DNA from: Armillaria gallica
Taxonomy: Eukaryota; Basidiomycota; Agaricomycetes; Agaricales; Physalacriaceae
Length of the DNA: 64,000 nt
Assembly: GCA_037576215.1 (NCBI GenBank)
Contig: JBANDB010000010.1
Coordinates: 1,612,001-1,676,000 of the forward strand
Direction: 5' to 3'
The translations under genes were made by a program, and so were the position numbers. The number at the start of each line of letters is the position of its first letter. Position 1 is the stretch's first letter. Positions 45,823 through 56,615 of this stretch are shown here, piece by piece. Under the pieces are notes generated by a model. The model ran no database searches. It was not told the origin of the DNA and saw nothing but the letters and a program-made list of their open reading frames with translations.

Positions 45823-47026
45823 GACGGCGGTGGTCGTGGATGTTTGCGGCGACCTTGGAGAAGAATGTCTCGCTGGAAGTCGGCAGTTGCCGGTAGCCCC
45901 TATTTACCTTACCATGCCGTCACTGCGCGTCAACTCCTCCACGACGGTTCCGGCATGTCTTAATAGAATCTAGGAATCTACTTGGGACTGCGCATCCTTG
46001 CGGGGTAGGTAAATGAAGGTAACGAGGCGTATGCAGAATTATTCCGAACAGATGCTCAAAAATATATCTGTAGGGAACACGAAAATACTGGAACGGTAAT
46101 AGTGGAAATTGTTCGGCCCATTATCTTCTTTCCTAGGACCTGATACGCTCGACGATTGCGGTACAGTGCGTAGCTGCTCACAAAAAACACGGAAATACTT
46201 GATAGGAATTCTACCATTCGCTCAACGCTGCATCGCTGAGTTGGTAACAAGCGCTTGTCGATTAGCATCAAAGACGTCCTGTTCGAAGGCTTTCGAATGT
46301 ATCGGGAAATTCGTTCCGGACTCCGTCGTTCCTGAGCTCCAGGTAAGTTATCGAGAAGCTATGCACGAGGTTGAAGTCGGTAATTTCCGTCTTGCAAACC
46401 GTACCGACATCCGTGAATGTATACAAGTTTAATCATTAAGACTGTCATTCTGGAAGAATTGAGAAGGCTTGCATCGCGTAAACTAGTCTCACTGAGGCGA
46501 GAAGACACTCCTTCACGGGAGAACAACATCCCTTTTAAAATTTCCCTGGCAGATCACTGTCGCGCGATAGTCTCGGGCCAATTCATTGCTGGTAGACCCT
46601 CGTCCGATGAGCGGTATACCAACAAGGCCAGCCGAAAGGAGTACAATCGTTACTGGGTCCGTTATCAACAGAAGAATCGCATTTCTTGCGAGAAAGTTCA
46701 GCAGAGCTATCATAAGTATTAAGTGTCGGGTCCAGTCGAGTGAATAGGCTTAATAATACAGTAACAGCTGTGGGAATGAAGAAAAGCATCTGACTAACAG
46801 AAAAGTTATGAGATGTCTACATTGAAACCCTAATTAAAGTTGGATTATCCCATTCGGATGCGGTGGTAGCTGACAAGCAGCTGCTTGAGAGAAACTGCCG
46901 ATCATCAACACAGCCACACCCTTTTCCCACTTTCCACGATCTCAAAATTTCTGGACCCCAAATTTGTGTCATATTCACGCACCTAATACCCTAGTTTCCA
47001 GGTTTCCTAACTCCCACTGACGCAAT
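45823..47026. other. Intergenic, weak minus-strand coding hints
   Basis: No gene is firmly supported. On the minus strand around 46060-46330 a frame change joins FPIHSKAFEQDVFDANRQAL to MVEFLSSISVFFVSSYALYR, which looks faintly protein-like. Plus-strand frames at 46109-46432 and 46417-46722 are probably shadows. The right end is the HIS1 promoter. Confidence 0.35.
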
Positions 47027-47077
47027 ATGAGTGTGTCGTCCGTCTCTTTGGCGCTGGGAAAGAATGCTCATTTATGA
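47027..47077 (+). other. Upstream ORF overlapping the HIS1 start codon
   Basis: A 16-codon frame (MSVSSVSLALGKNAHL) ends in a TGA whose first two bases are the last two of the HIS1 ATG (ATGA overlap). If translated, it could limit HIS1 expression or couple it to re-initiation. It is read only if transcription starts upstream of 47027. Confidence 0.45.
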
Positions 47078-47082
47078 CTCAT
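47074..47082 (+). promoter_or_regulatory. Perfect GCN4/CPC1-type palindrome at the HIS1 start
   Basis: ATGACTCAT is the 9-bp symmetric optimum for GCN4-family bZIP activators of amino-acid biosynthesis genes. It overlaps the start codon and encodes Met-Thr-His, so it may be fortuitous. Confidence 0.35.
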
Positions 47083-48213
47083 ATAGATGTGGAAAGCCTT
47101 GATGGACGCTTGTTATTCGCCATTCCAAAGAAGGGTCAGCGCGTGCAGGAAATATCACAAAGAATACATAACTGAACCTGCATTTTATCTATAGGTAGAC
47201 TGTACGAAAAGTGCCTATCAATTTTAGCTGGTGAGTCACATTCATCCGACGAACCAGTTCAGCCACGACCCATATCTCCTCTAGGCGCCGACATACAATT
47301 CCGGAGGCACAATAGACTAGATGTATGCCTCGTGCAGAACCATCCCATTGCCCTGTGAGAACGTTTCTTGGCACTTACCAACCATCCTAACCGAAGCCAA
47401 TTAATCAGTGTATTCCTCCCCGCATCCGACATACCCTCTTTCGTTGGGAAAGGCGACGTCGATCTAGGAATAACAGGTCACGATGTGATCCTCGAATCTC
47501 AAATGCAGCAGCATGTCACCGAGGCCCTACGGCTAGGCTTTGGAAAATGTTCCCTCCAGGTCCAGGTCCCTGAAGCCGGACCAATCAAAACCGTAAAGGA
47601 CCTTGCGGGCAAACGTGTCGTCACGAGCTTCGAGGTCTTGTCTGGAGAGTATTTCTCAAAGATAGACGAAAGCCTGGGCTTGGAAGATGAGGCAAGGACG
47701 AAGATAGAGTATGTGGGTGGGAGTGTTGAAGCGGCTTGTGCATTGGGACTAGCAGACGGGATTGGTACGTATCCATCAACCGATGCATGTTCTGTTCTAT
47801 ACTTATTTGTTACCGCAGTCGATCTCGTAGAATCTGGTGATACCATGCGTGCAGCTGGTTTGCATGCGATAGCGACGGTTTTAGAGACAGAAGCCGTTCT
47901 CATCAAATCCAGCGTCCCAAAACATCCCGGTCTCGAGCCTTTGGTCAAACAAATAACAAGCCGTATCGCGGGCGTCGTAGCAGCCAGCAAATATGTTGTC
48001 TGCCAATACAATATCTTGCGCGATAAGCTCCCTGAAGCCACGATAATCACTCCCGGTCGAAGGGCACCCACCATAAGTCCTCTTGAGGAGGAGAACTGGG
48101 TCGCAGTCAGTAGCATGGTCGAGAAGAAGAAAATTGCAGATATTATGGACGATTTAGTCAAGATTGGTGCACACGATATCATGATCTTCAACCTAGACAA
48201 CTGTAGAGTTTGA
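47074..48213 (+). CDS. HIS1: ATP phosphoribosyltransferase (HIS1)
   Basis: First enzyme of histidine biosynthesis, condensing ATP and PRPP; cytosolic. Start ATG at 47074 (MTHIDVESLDGRLLFAIPKK) and stop TGA at 48211-48213. The first intron is 47135-47194, and four more follow. Landmarks are GRLYEKCLSILAGADIQFRR, HNRLDVCLVQNHPIALVFLP, GDVDLGITGHDVILES, DLAGKRVVTSFEVLSGEYF, YVGGSVEAACALGLADGIVD (PRPP-binding region), VDLVESGDTMRAAGLHAIAT and the C-terminal regulatory ACT-like domain with APTISPLEEENWVAVSSMV and KIGAHDIMIFNLDNCRV. About 300 residues, normal. Regulation by the general amino-acid control is expected in fungi; the site at the ATG and the uORF are discussed separately. It is tail-to-tail with the aldo-keto reductase, only 28 bp between stops. 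Confidence 0.95.
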
Positions 48214-48241
48214 TTGCCAGTTTCGACTAGAGTATTCCATC

Positions 48242-49851
48242 TTAATCAAAGATGTCAAAGTCAATACCCCAGCCTTTGCTCGGATTCACCCCTCTCTTCG
48301 GTTCGTGCAATAACGCGGCTGTCTCCAGCTTCTCAAATAGTTCATCCGGAAGTTTCGTGACTGTCCAACTCCAGTTAGTCAAAGAAACAGCACAGCATAC
48401 GGAACAACGAACTATGTAGGTTTTCTTCTACTCTGCATGGGGTTACACTTTTCGGAAGGACGACAGTCTGGAGATATGTGAGTAATCTCCTCTATGTGAT
48501 GAGCCCGGTGACACATACCCCACGCTGAACATGCCACGAATTGATTACTTGGGCGGGAGTGATGTCAAGTTCCGCGGCAATCTCCTTGACCACAGGAACG
48601 GAGAGGGTCTCTCCGACGCGTCCATCGCCTCCAAGAGGGGAATACGCTTCTAACAAGATTCCGTACTCCTTTGACCACTAGTGTTCCGCTTAGCGTGAGA
48701 CCAAAAACTGCAGGTACAGCTTACGGCTAGTAATTCCGGTTGTGGGAACCAGAAATTGATCTCGACCTGATTAACCGCTGGTGGATACTTCAAGGGGTTA
48801 GCGGTCAAATTTTGGATCCTGGAACGGCGAATTACGACGAAAGATTCGGAGGCAGTATAGTCAAGTTTACCTGCGTATATTGAAACTGCACGGCATGAGA
48901 ACGTTGAAGTAGAACCAGGCTATGCATGCACAACGTACTTGCTGACACCGATATTCCTGATTTTACCCTTGTCGACTAGTTCTTCAAGCTTCTTCCAAGT
49001 AGGATACGGATCATCGGTGAGTTCTTGATTGTACACAGATCCATCTTTGTTCAGCGCAAGGGGCCTAAGAGCAGAATTATTATTATTTTCCATGAACATA
49101 TTGACGAATGTGAGCTTTACTGACCAATGAATAAGATAGAGATCCAAGTAATCAGTCCCTAGTCGAGACAATGACTCGTCAAGAGCACTTTCGACATCGT
49201 CTGGGTCATGAAAAGAGTTCCAGAGCTGACAAGAATAGATGAATAAGTATCCGCGCCGCGCAGGTATTATGAGGCTATTCACCTTGGAAGTCAACCAAAT
49301 ATCTTCACGAGGGGTGTCTGTTTGCTTCAGAGCTGAGCCCACCTCCGCCTCGTTCTGAGACACAGTGAGAAGGCAGCAGTGTGTAGTCAACCGCACGTAC
49401 TCCGTAGATCCAAGCACCGTCAAGATGCTGGTATCCAGACTTTACGGCAGTCTGCATGAACTGTAAGGGGATATTCCTCTTTACTCTCAGTAGAACATAC
49501 CTGCACTGCTCTTCCAACTTCGTTCTTTCCTGCTTTCCACAAACCTAGGTGTACATGAATCTTCTGGTCGGCACTCCCAAACGAGTGAGACCCACCAAGA
49601 GCGACCGAAGGAATCTTGTCTCCGGAGGGTAAAGTGTAGTGCTTGGGCAAATCTTCTCCCGTAGAAGAATTATACCTGCTACACCTTCCAGTACCCAAGA
49701 ATAAGTGTGTAAATCTAGTACCATGTAGACCGATGCCGAGGGTGAAGAACACCAGAAGGATTACGCAGACTCGCTTCGTTTTCCAGTGCCATGATTTGAT
49801 TTTCGACCCGTTGTGGGCGGGCAATTGCTCGTAGGTTCCCTTGGAGAACAT
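48242..49851 (-). CDS. Membrane-anchored aldo-keto reductase
   Basis: NADPH-dependent carbonyl reductase fold. Start ATG at 49849-49851 (MFSKGTYEQLPAHNGSKIKS) and stop TAA at 48242-48244. A basic N-terminus is followed by one hydrophobic segment (VCVILLVFFTLGIGLHG), giving a type II anchor with the enzyme on the lumenal or outer side. The catalytic domain has YTLPSGDKIPSVALG, AVKSGYQHLDGAWIYGNEAE (Asp and Tyr of the tetrad), REDIWLTSKLWNS (Lys) and LDLYLIHWPLALNKDG (His). Later blocks are KIRNIGVSKY, AVNQVEINFWFPQPELLAWS and VINSWHVQRGTVVLPKSVTP. The end reads KGWGIDFDIFD. About eight introns. All four tetrad residues are present. A membrane anchor is uncommon in this family. Confidence 0.9.
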
Positions 49852-49955
49852 GGTGACTGTGATGCGACAAGTGGTTTCAACTGAGTAAGCAAAGAGTGGC
49901 GAAGGGAAGATATGTAACCCGGGCCGGTGGGGAAAGATAAGCACGAAATTCACTA

Positions 49956-49979
49956 CAGTCGACTCTGTAATAACCCATA
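49956..49979 (+). repeat. Left terminal inverted repeat of the pogo-type element
   Basis: 24 bp beginning CAGTCGACTCTGTAATAACC; differs from the right TIR by one base (T versus A at position 13). Confidence 0.9.
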
Positions 49980-50109
49980 CCCCTCGGTCAACACTTCGAG
50001 CTATGGGTTACTACAGAGTATGGGTTCTGGGAGAGGTCGTTATAGGGTGTCTCGCAGGGGTTCAGGGTGCCGAAAAAAGCATTAGTCATGATTAATTTGT
50101 ATTCTAGAC

Positions 50110-50505
50110 CTAGCTAGTGGTAAAATACTTTGTGATTTCGATGTCCTTGAGTGAACGGGTTTCTTCAAGACGTGTCTTTTGGCCAAATGAAACCAAAACA
50201 CCTTCAAGCTGATGAACAAATGGATCGTCCATGCTGCGAACATACTTTTGAAGGGTTGAGGCTGCATCAAGGGCCTCTTTACGAGAGGGAGGCAGATCGA
50301 TACATTCATCGACATCGACATCTGCATCTGCATCACATGTCTCCGCTTCTTCTCTGATATCTCTTCTCTTTTTGTCTGTCTTATCTTGAAGATGCTCTAA
50401 GGCCTTGCATAACTGGGCAAGCGTAGGAGATGTGGACTTCTGATCCAAAGCGGCCATCTGCAATGGGTTACGGAAATGAAAGAAAAGATGCAAAGAAAAT
50501 TTCAA
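50110..50505 (-). pseudogene. C-terminal remnant of a pogo-type transposase
   Basis: 131 codons with ATG at 50503-50505 or, more likely, at 50455-50457 (MAALDQKSTSPTLAQLCKAL). The second half, PSRKEALDAASTLQKYVRSM and a final IEITKYF, matches the tail found after the DDE domain in Tigger/jerky-type transposases, which often ends in an ITxYF motif. An acidic run (DADADVDVDE) lies between. The element lacks the upstream DNA-binding and catalytic parts, so this is a leftover 3' fragment, unless it has been taken over as a small gene. Confidence 0.6.
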
Positions 50506-50551
50506 GTGCCCAAATCAGCAATCGGCAATTTTGAGACATTGCGGAAAAAAT

Positions 50552-50618
50552 GGTAACAGCAGGAATTGAACCAGCAAATAATAGGCAATATAACAGCTAA
50601 GCCATCTGAGCAATATAA
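50552..50618 (-). ncRNA. tRNA-like relic or pol III promoter-like sequence inside the transposon
   Basis: On the minus strand an A-box-like TGGCTTAGCTGT (within 50591-50604) is followed by a B-box-like GGTTCAATTCC (50562-50572) only about 32 nt apart, shorter than the usual 44. The T-arm side is well formed but the anticodon arm is not, so it is not a functional tRNA. It may be a tRNA pseudogene carried by the element. Confidence 0.4.
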
Positions 50619-50783
50619 GTGAAATATATTTAGAATGTATGGCTCTATACAGCGGAATTTTGTGGAAATGGCTATGGCTTAAGGGTTATGACAGAGTTAT
50701 GGGTTATGCACTCAAATCTCCTGCAAACGAGGTCGGTCAACAGAGAAATGTATGGGTTATAACAAATTATGGGTTAAGACAGC

Positions 50784-50807
50784 TATGGGTTATTTCAGAG
50801 TCGACTG
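50784..50807 (-). repeat. Right terminal inverted repeat of the pogo-type element
   Basis: Reads CAGTCGACTCTGAAATAACC outward-in on the minus strand, followed by TA at 50808-50809. Confidence 0.9.
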
Positions 50808-50809
50808 TA

Positions 50810-51268
50810 TTAGCTTATTTCAATCATGATGTGGACATAATACGCTATAAGGCAACATATTAGTGGTGGATCCAGTAATTGATTGGGGTAGGGTCGACAC
50901 GCTTGAGACTTTAAATTCGTGCATATGTACTAGTAGAGCTCAAGATGAACGCGTAACGTCGCGCAATAGGTTCGAACTTCGGGACGTCCAGTGTCGAGGT
51001 TAGTGGCGTGGAAAACTATCACTACTCTTAGAATAACAGATACATTAAAACTCCGCTAGCAAGTAGCGAGGTCACGGACTTTGAAATGGCTGCCGATCCG
51101 GCAACGCTCGGCTTCGCCCGATTCAATGCCGAGCCCAGTGCCGGCCGGCGAGTTCCAATTTAGGCAATCACCGCCCATCGAACTTTCTTTTCCTCCATTA
51201 GGGGTTCTGTCGACGACCACATCATTCACTGCAGAGCCGCGCCTGTATGTTGCCCATGCACCTCAGCC
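50810..51268. other. Intergenic, RPAP1 promoter region
   Basis: No gene is supported. It contains the shared 52-bp motif at 51080-51131, about 140-190 bp before the RPAP1 start. Confidence 0.4.
51080..51131 (+). repeat. Shared 52-bp motif, copy 1 (upstream of RPAP1)
   Basis: Starts TTGAAATGGCTGCCGATCCG and ends ATTCAATGCCGA. A similar sequence in the same orientation lies at 58283-58335 upstream of the KNH-like gene. Could be a dispersed repeat or a common regulatory element. Confidence 0.7.
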
Positions 51269-54200
51269 ATGCCCGAACGCACGAACGGTACATCACTAGT
51301 TGGCTCGGTGTTTGAACGGCCACCTTCTCTTGCTCTACACCGGCCACCCCAACCGTCGAAGACAGGATTTCCAGCTGCACAACATCGCTCGAAAAGTGCC
51401 TTTGCGCGGAGGCGAGATGAAGAACGCAAGACCGATAATACTCGACCACATGGTGTTCCTACGGTTGTTCCGATTCCAAAGGTTCAACCCTTCGCGCCCA
51501 ACGTTCCTGAACGTGAAGAACCTGTGGCCGACTGGCGGGAAGAAGTCAGCCGGCAGAATCAACTGCAGGTGCAGAACATGACCGCAGAGGAGAGAGAGCG
51601 CGAACGGAACGAGATATATGAAAGGTTCGGAGCAGACATCGGTGGTATCTTAAGGAGAGCACGAGAGGCACGGGAAAGACAAGCAGAGAAAGATTCCGAG
51701 GAGATGAAGCGTAAACGCCCTGAAGGCACACCCTTTACTGGTGAGAAGTCTGCAATATATACTGCAGCAGTTTCTCATTGGAATTCAGGAAATGGTATAT
51801 TGCAGGAGCCAGGTATTCAGTTACATCTCTGCGAATATCGACACCATCTAACAGCATGCGTAGACTTGTTTACCAGCTCAAGGCGAAACTCGGAAAAAGG
51901 GCTTCCTGAAGGTATGCTTTTTGTCTGTTTGCCTAAATTTTTATTGACGGCGTTTTCAGTTCCAATAACATCTGAAAAACCTACCAGCCGGCCAGGTATG
52001 CTAGTTGCACCAACCTTCTCTTCGACCCTGACGTCTGATCCGCCATTTCAACAGTCTCTCCTCCGCTAGCATCATTTCCTCCTCCCTCTCTCTCTGCGAG
52101 TGCGACGCGTCCATCAACGCCTAGCAAAGGTGTTCGGAGGATAAGATTTGCTGAACTTTCGCCAACGGACGTGCATGTCTATGAGTCAGCGCCACCTTCT
52201 CCTCGCAAGAAGACTGTCCTAGCCTTGCCCCCACCGCCCCCTGCAGGAACAGACGAGAATATTGTTTCTTTAGGAACGTATCCCACTACCAACGAGGATC
52301 CAGAAGAAGGCAGTCCCGAGTATATTCGTCGAAAATATTTCCCTTCTGCTCCGTCCTCCAATCCCGACCTAGCATGGATGAACCCATCCACATCAGATGA
52401 CCAGTCGGACGATTCTTCACCGGTTGACAAACTACGGTTTGATCTCTCGGGTAATCCAATTCCTTCATCTATCAGTTTGACTCTCCCTACACATCTGGGT
52501 TTGCATCACCATGCCGAGGGATCGCATGCTGGATATACTCTTGATGATGTCTTCCTCCTGACACGGTCCAGCGTTGCCGCTCAGAGGGCCGCTATGCTGG
52601 GTGTTTTGAGCGGTGTAGCCCGATGGTTGAGAAAGTGCACCGAGGGCGGGAACGATCCAGTGCTGAATGACCTATCCACCAAGTCTGCCACACTCCTCAA
52701 GCGTATATTGTTCGCTGGTCTGGAAGTCTTACCCGAGCGGGGAAGTGTTGGCGCAAGAGGTATTGCTGTTGTCTGGCAATGTCTTGTTGGCTGGGAGGCT
52801 CAAGAGATTGATGACCTACAGGTTGATTTGAATGACGTAGAAGCTGCTTTTGGGGAGGTTGAACTCAATATGCCGGTTGATGTCTCTACCGCCACCACTG
52901 CGACTCCCCCTCCGTCTATATCTTCATTAATCGATGCTCTACCTCTTTCTGAGATGCTCTCGCAATTAGCTCCCTTACTCTCATCCCCCCCTGATTTCAA
53001 CTCCGTCGAATCCTTCCCTACTCCAAATCAACTCCAGCTCCTTGGCATTGTACATCGGATTGCCAAGCATTCCAATACTGCGGCCGAAAAGATTGTTCAA
53101 ACGTCCAGTCTCGTTGCCAGTATCGTCAATGTCTTCCTGCTCTCTACTGCTATGCCACATCCTCCTGCTATTCACTGCCTCATTACCCTCGTTCGTGCTT
53201 CACGGCGCAACGCCAAAGCACTTTGTGATCCGGCAGATGCTATGCTCAAGTTCATCGCAAGCACCATACCTTCCACTAATGGAACCGCGCAGTATCCTGC
53301 CGAGTTGGCCCATGAACTCTTGGTGTCTACCCTACGATTTTACACCTCTCTGGGACGGTATGGGATGTATTCGCATACCGCGACGGACGCACAAACGCTT
53401 TGGATGCGTCTGACCGCCTATGTGACGGAGACTGGGGGAAAGTTAGCTCAGGCATGGGCTGAGTTGATAGGGACGTGGATGATTTGCGCAACAGATCCTC
53501 ACAAGACGTCTCCTAGTCATGACATTTTGTGGAGTCGGGTTGTCGCATGGGGATGGAGTGAAGACGTGTTGGCATTGAAAGCCTGTGATCAATTGCCGGT
53601 GGATAAGGGCCAACTGAAACAGATAATTAATACTCAAAGCGCTATCTGGAGATGTATCAGCGCATGGCTAGAAGGTTCCCGAGTCAATAGTCCTCGGGGC
53701 GGCCAAGCCGAACGGGAAGCCGTTTTGACTATCTTAAAATCTGGGTTTGAAAGCAAGGGTGGCTTGGCTGGAGAGATCATGTTAGCCACCCTGGAGGGCC
53801 TCAAGGCTGATCTCGAGGACCTCCAGTCAAGAGAAGCTCCTTCACAGTGGCTACCGACGCTGTTGAGTGCGGGGAGGTGCGCCAGTGCGCTGACAGCTGT
53901 GATACGATTATGGTTAGCATGTATACCTTCGTCGAGCGGTCCACCGGAGTCGCCACCGTTTGATCTCCCTTTTTCTCGGATATCGCAGCTGTGCGCCCTG
54001 TTGGTTTCGCATCCGGTCTGGAATTATCCTCCCATATCTGAGCATCGTGGATTGGTCGGCGCATATGCTAGAGTTATGTGTCGACCTCTTGCTTCCCTCC
54101 TCTACTCTTATCTTCTCTTGTCGAGAAAGCTTCCCGGGAGTTCAGATGATTTGTGGATGGCGCAAGCTTTTGCTATCATCCTTAGGTGTTATCCTGGGGA

Positions 54201-55467
54201 TGAAGACCACACGCTTGCGATCGTGGACGACCTTCTTGAGATGATTACGGCTGATTGGGCTAAACAACGACAGCTGAAGATACCGAACATCATTTGGGAA
54301 CGGGACGGGATGAACGCAATCAAGCCCGTACTGCACCAAGTTATTCAGCCTAGAGACGACGTCCGGATTGCACCGACAAGTCCCACACCCAAATCAATCT
54401 TACTCTCGACGTCTCAAAGACTGACGACCTCTGTGCTCATCACAACAGATTGGGACCCCATTGGACTTCCTTTGAAAGGAGATTGGGCTTTGACGCCGAT
54501 TGACCACGTTTTGCGTTCCGGTCACGAGCTATCTGCATTCCAGCGAAAAGGCACGTTTCCTCCGTCCTGGGATGCATCGGAGACGGAGATAGTGCGTGCG
54601 TCTCTTCTGCTTGCACAGTTGGGACGAGAGGCTGTTCTGAGATTTGCGAGCGGCCTGGCGGACGTCGTGTTATCCAGTCCGGAGGCAGTATTTGGATGCA
54701 TGAAAGTCTTCATGTTGGAGCATAAACAGGATCACGATAAGGGTCAGGATGAGGTATTCCGCGATCCAGCTGTGGGGTATTTGATGAGCGAGTTGATTTC
54801 TCCGTACGTGGTGGGTATGCAACTGAAAGTCAAGTCGACCAGACAAGATGATCTAGAGACGGTCGCTGCAAGATTCCTTGGAGCTGGAACGCCATTTTAC
54901 CAGTATTACACGGACTTTGTTGCTTTATATGACGCCATTTCTTTCGCCCATCCCTTATTCGCTCGACTTCTTCTGCCTCCGATGTCCATGCATTACGCTG
55001 TGGATTATCGGAAGCATCTCTGGTTGGATTTCGGGCATCTCATCAAGAGCATTCATGTACCTCTCGATGCTGTCATTTCCCAGGATATTCGAGAGTATCT
55101 CTATCCTGTTGAACGCAGCTCTGAGATGATCGGCGCTTATGTTCGTGCGCTCGTGACGATAGGCCCTTCGATGGACGGGTTTGTCCGCTTCGTCGCCGTT
55201 CATCATGTCGCCTGTAATATCTGGCCGGACTTGATGACGACACCTGGGGATGATGTGTCGTCGAAGAAGCTATTTGGGCTTCTCGTTGGGCAGGGGAGTA
55301 AGGAGGTCCTAAGGGATATCTTAACATACAAACAAGCCTCGGATGGACTTGTTTTGTTGGCTCCGCTTTGTTTCGAACACGGGAGTGAGGTGAAGGGGGA
55401 ACGAGCAGACTGTATACTGCGCTGGACAGATCAGGGTATTTTAGAGAAGATGTTAGCATTATTTTAG
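51269..55467 (+). CDS. RPAP1: RNA polymerase II-associated protein 1 (RPAP1/RBA50)
   Basis: RPAP1 helps assemble and import RNA polymerase II. Start ATG at 51269 (MPERTNGTSLVGSVFERPP) resembles the family N-terminus SLVGxIxER. Exon 1 carries the RPAP1-N region (NQLQVQNMTAEERERERNEI and IYERFGADIGGILRRAREAR). Three short introns follow (after GTPFTG, LPE and RP), then TPSKGVRRIRFAELSP and a very long last exon (52075-55467). That exon contains the RPAP1-C signature RFDLSGNPI, HLGLHHHAEGSHAGYTLDDV and LTRSSVAAQRAAMLGVL, then a long helical solenoid to the stop at 55465-55467. About 1300 residues. Intact. Essential in yeast and animals. Confidence 0.9.
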
Positions 55468-55650
55468 TTTGATCTAGATAATTATTTCTGATAGCCTGCA
55501 GTGACCGGGGGATAAGCTATTCAGTTAGGTCGAGTTTTCCAAATCTATTCTCACACCCGCCTAGTTTTATACATATGGAAAGCGTTAGATATATTTTGTC
55601 GCTGTTGTAGGGGGCGCGCAGGTGGTCGGTCGAGTAGACTAAGAATAAGG

Positions 55651-56180
55651 CTATGATTTTCTTTTTACTACACGTTCCGTTAGAGCTTCGAGTGCTCCTT
55701 TGGCGTCGCTGTCGGGTAGAGGAGCAAGGACGTCCCTAGCTTGTTTGGCATATGCAAGAGCGAGATCACGGCTACGTTCTACACCTAACAACTTGCGTAC
55801 GTAGTCTCTGGCGAGCTCGACATCGCCTGGCTGGTTGAAATGGGTATGCTGGGGTTAGAGTCGTTGAGCACGTCCGCGCTGAGTCCAAGTCATGGGCGCC
55901 CTCCCGGCGTTTCTGCTCCCAGTTTTTGCCAAGCCCGTTTGTCGCTTGGGAGAGCAGGAGGATAATGAGCGGCCGGAGCTGCTTTGAAGGCTGGAGAAAG
56001 TAGTATTTGGCTATTTCGTCGAGGGCAGGGCTGGAGGAACCGAGGAGATCAAAGAGGGCGCTGCGGACTTGGACAAGCTGGGACGCGAGGAGGACGAAAG
56101 GATCCGGACGCGTATAAGATGAGATTCCTGCTCGCGAGAGAATGGCTTTCTTGCATGGTATGAGTGTCGGCGCGAATAAT
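55651..56180 (-). pseudogene. Gutted COQ1 (hexaprenyl diphosphate synthase) relic
   Basis: Intact COQ1 makes the ubiquinone side chain. Here the N-terminal part is recognisable (LDEIAKYYFLQPSKQLRPLI and ILLLSQATNGLGKNWEQKRR, then in another frame LSADVLNDSNPSIP), and it is followed directly by the C-terminal part (HFNQPGDVELARDYVRKLLG to ALEALTERVVKRKS, stop at 55651-55653). The whole middle, with both Asp-rich catalytic motifs, is missing, and the two halves are out of frame. About 530 bp remain of a gene usually over 1.3 kb. Either a real deletion-bearing pseudogene or an assembly collapse. A functional COQ1 should exist elsewhere. Confidence 0.78.
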
Positions 56181-56615
56181 ACTACCAGGCCATCCTCGCA
56201 TCATCTTGTTGGAATATGGCAATCCGGCATCATGCCGATCTTGCTTATTAAGGAAGAAGATATAGGAAAAGTATAGAAGATTCTAGTAAATAGTCTTTTA
56301 GTATAAAAGTAGGTACTGTAGTGTAGATCCTCATGCGTTTGCGGAGCTCAGCCAAGCGCAATACTATTGGCTCGACACCGCGCACATCTATACTGGGAAC
56401 GAACTGATCCCCCGTTTTACGACACATCTGAAAAAGAAAAAAAAGGTATAAAGGATTCGAGTAAAACGATCGGCCAGGCCGGGAAATGCAAAGAAGTTGA
56501 TGACGAGAACTTAAGGATCTCAGCTGTTCAACGTTCAACCACTGATTTGTTGGGGGCTCCCTAATTTTACAGATACAGATACAGATACACAGCTGCTATA
56601 ACAGACCTCAATCAC
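56181..56615. other. Short intergenic region with a small simple repeat
   Basis: Nothing coding is supported. ACAGAT is repeated about three times near 56570-56588. Confidence 0.4.

Larger units (their letters stand above)
49956..50807. mobile_element. 852-bp pogo/Tigger-type DNA transposon derivative
   Basis: Terminal inverted repeats of 24 bp (left CAGTCGACTCTG..., right its reverse complement) match at 23 of 24 positions and are flanked by TA on both sides (49954-49955 and 50808-50809), the duplication made by Tc1/mariner/pogo elements. Both ends carry repeated TATGGGTTA-like subterminal motifs, at least three left and four right. Inside are the last part of a transposase-like frame (50110-50505) and a tRNA-like sequence. 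The catalytic DDE domain is absent, so the copy is non-autonomous. The near-perfect ends suggest fairly recent activity. It lies between the aldo-keto reductase promoter and RPAP1. Confidence 0.88.

Noticed and set aside
47499..48200. 233-codon minus-strand ORF
   Set aside because: It is the antisense shadow of HIS1, whose protein sequence is unambiguous.
50552..50618. Functional tRNA gene
   Set aside because: The anticodon arm is missing or too short; only A- and B-box-like parts are recognisable.
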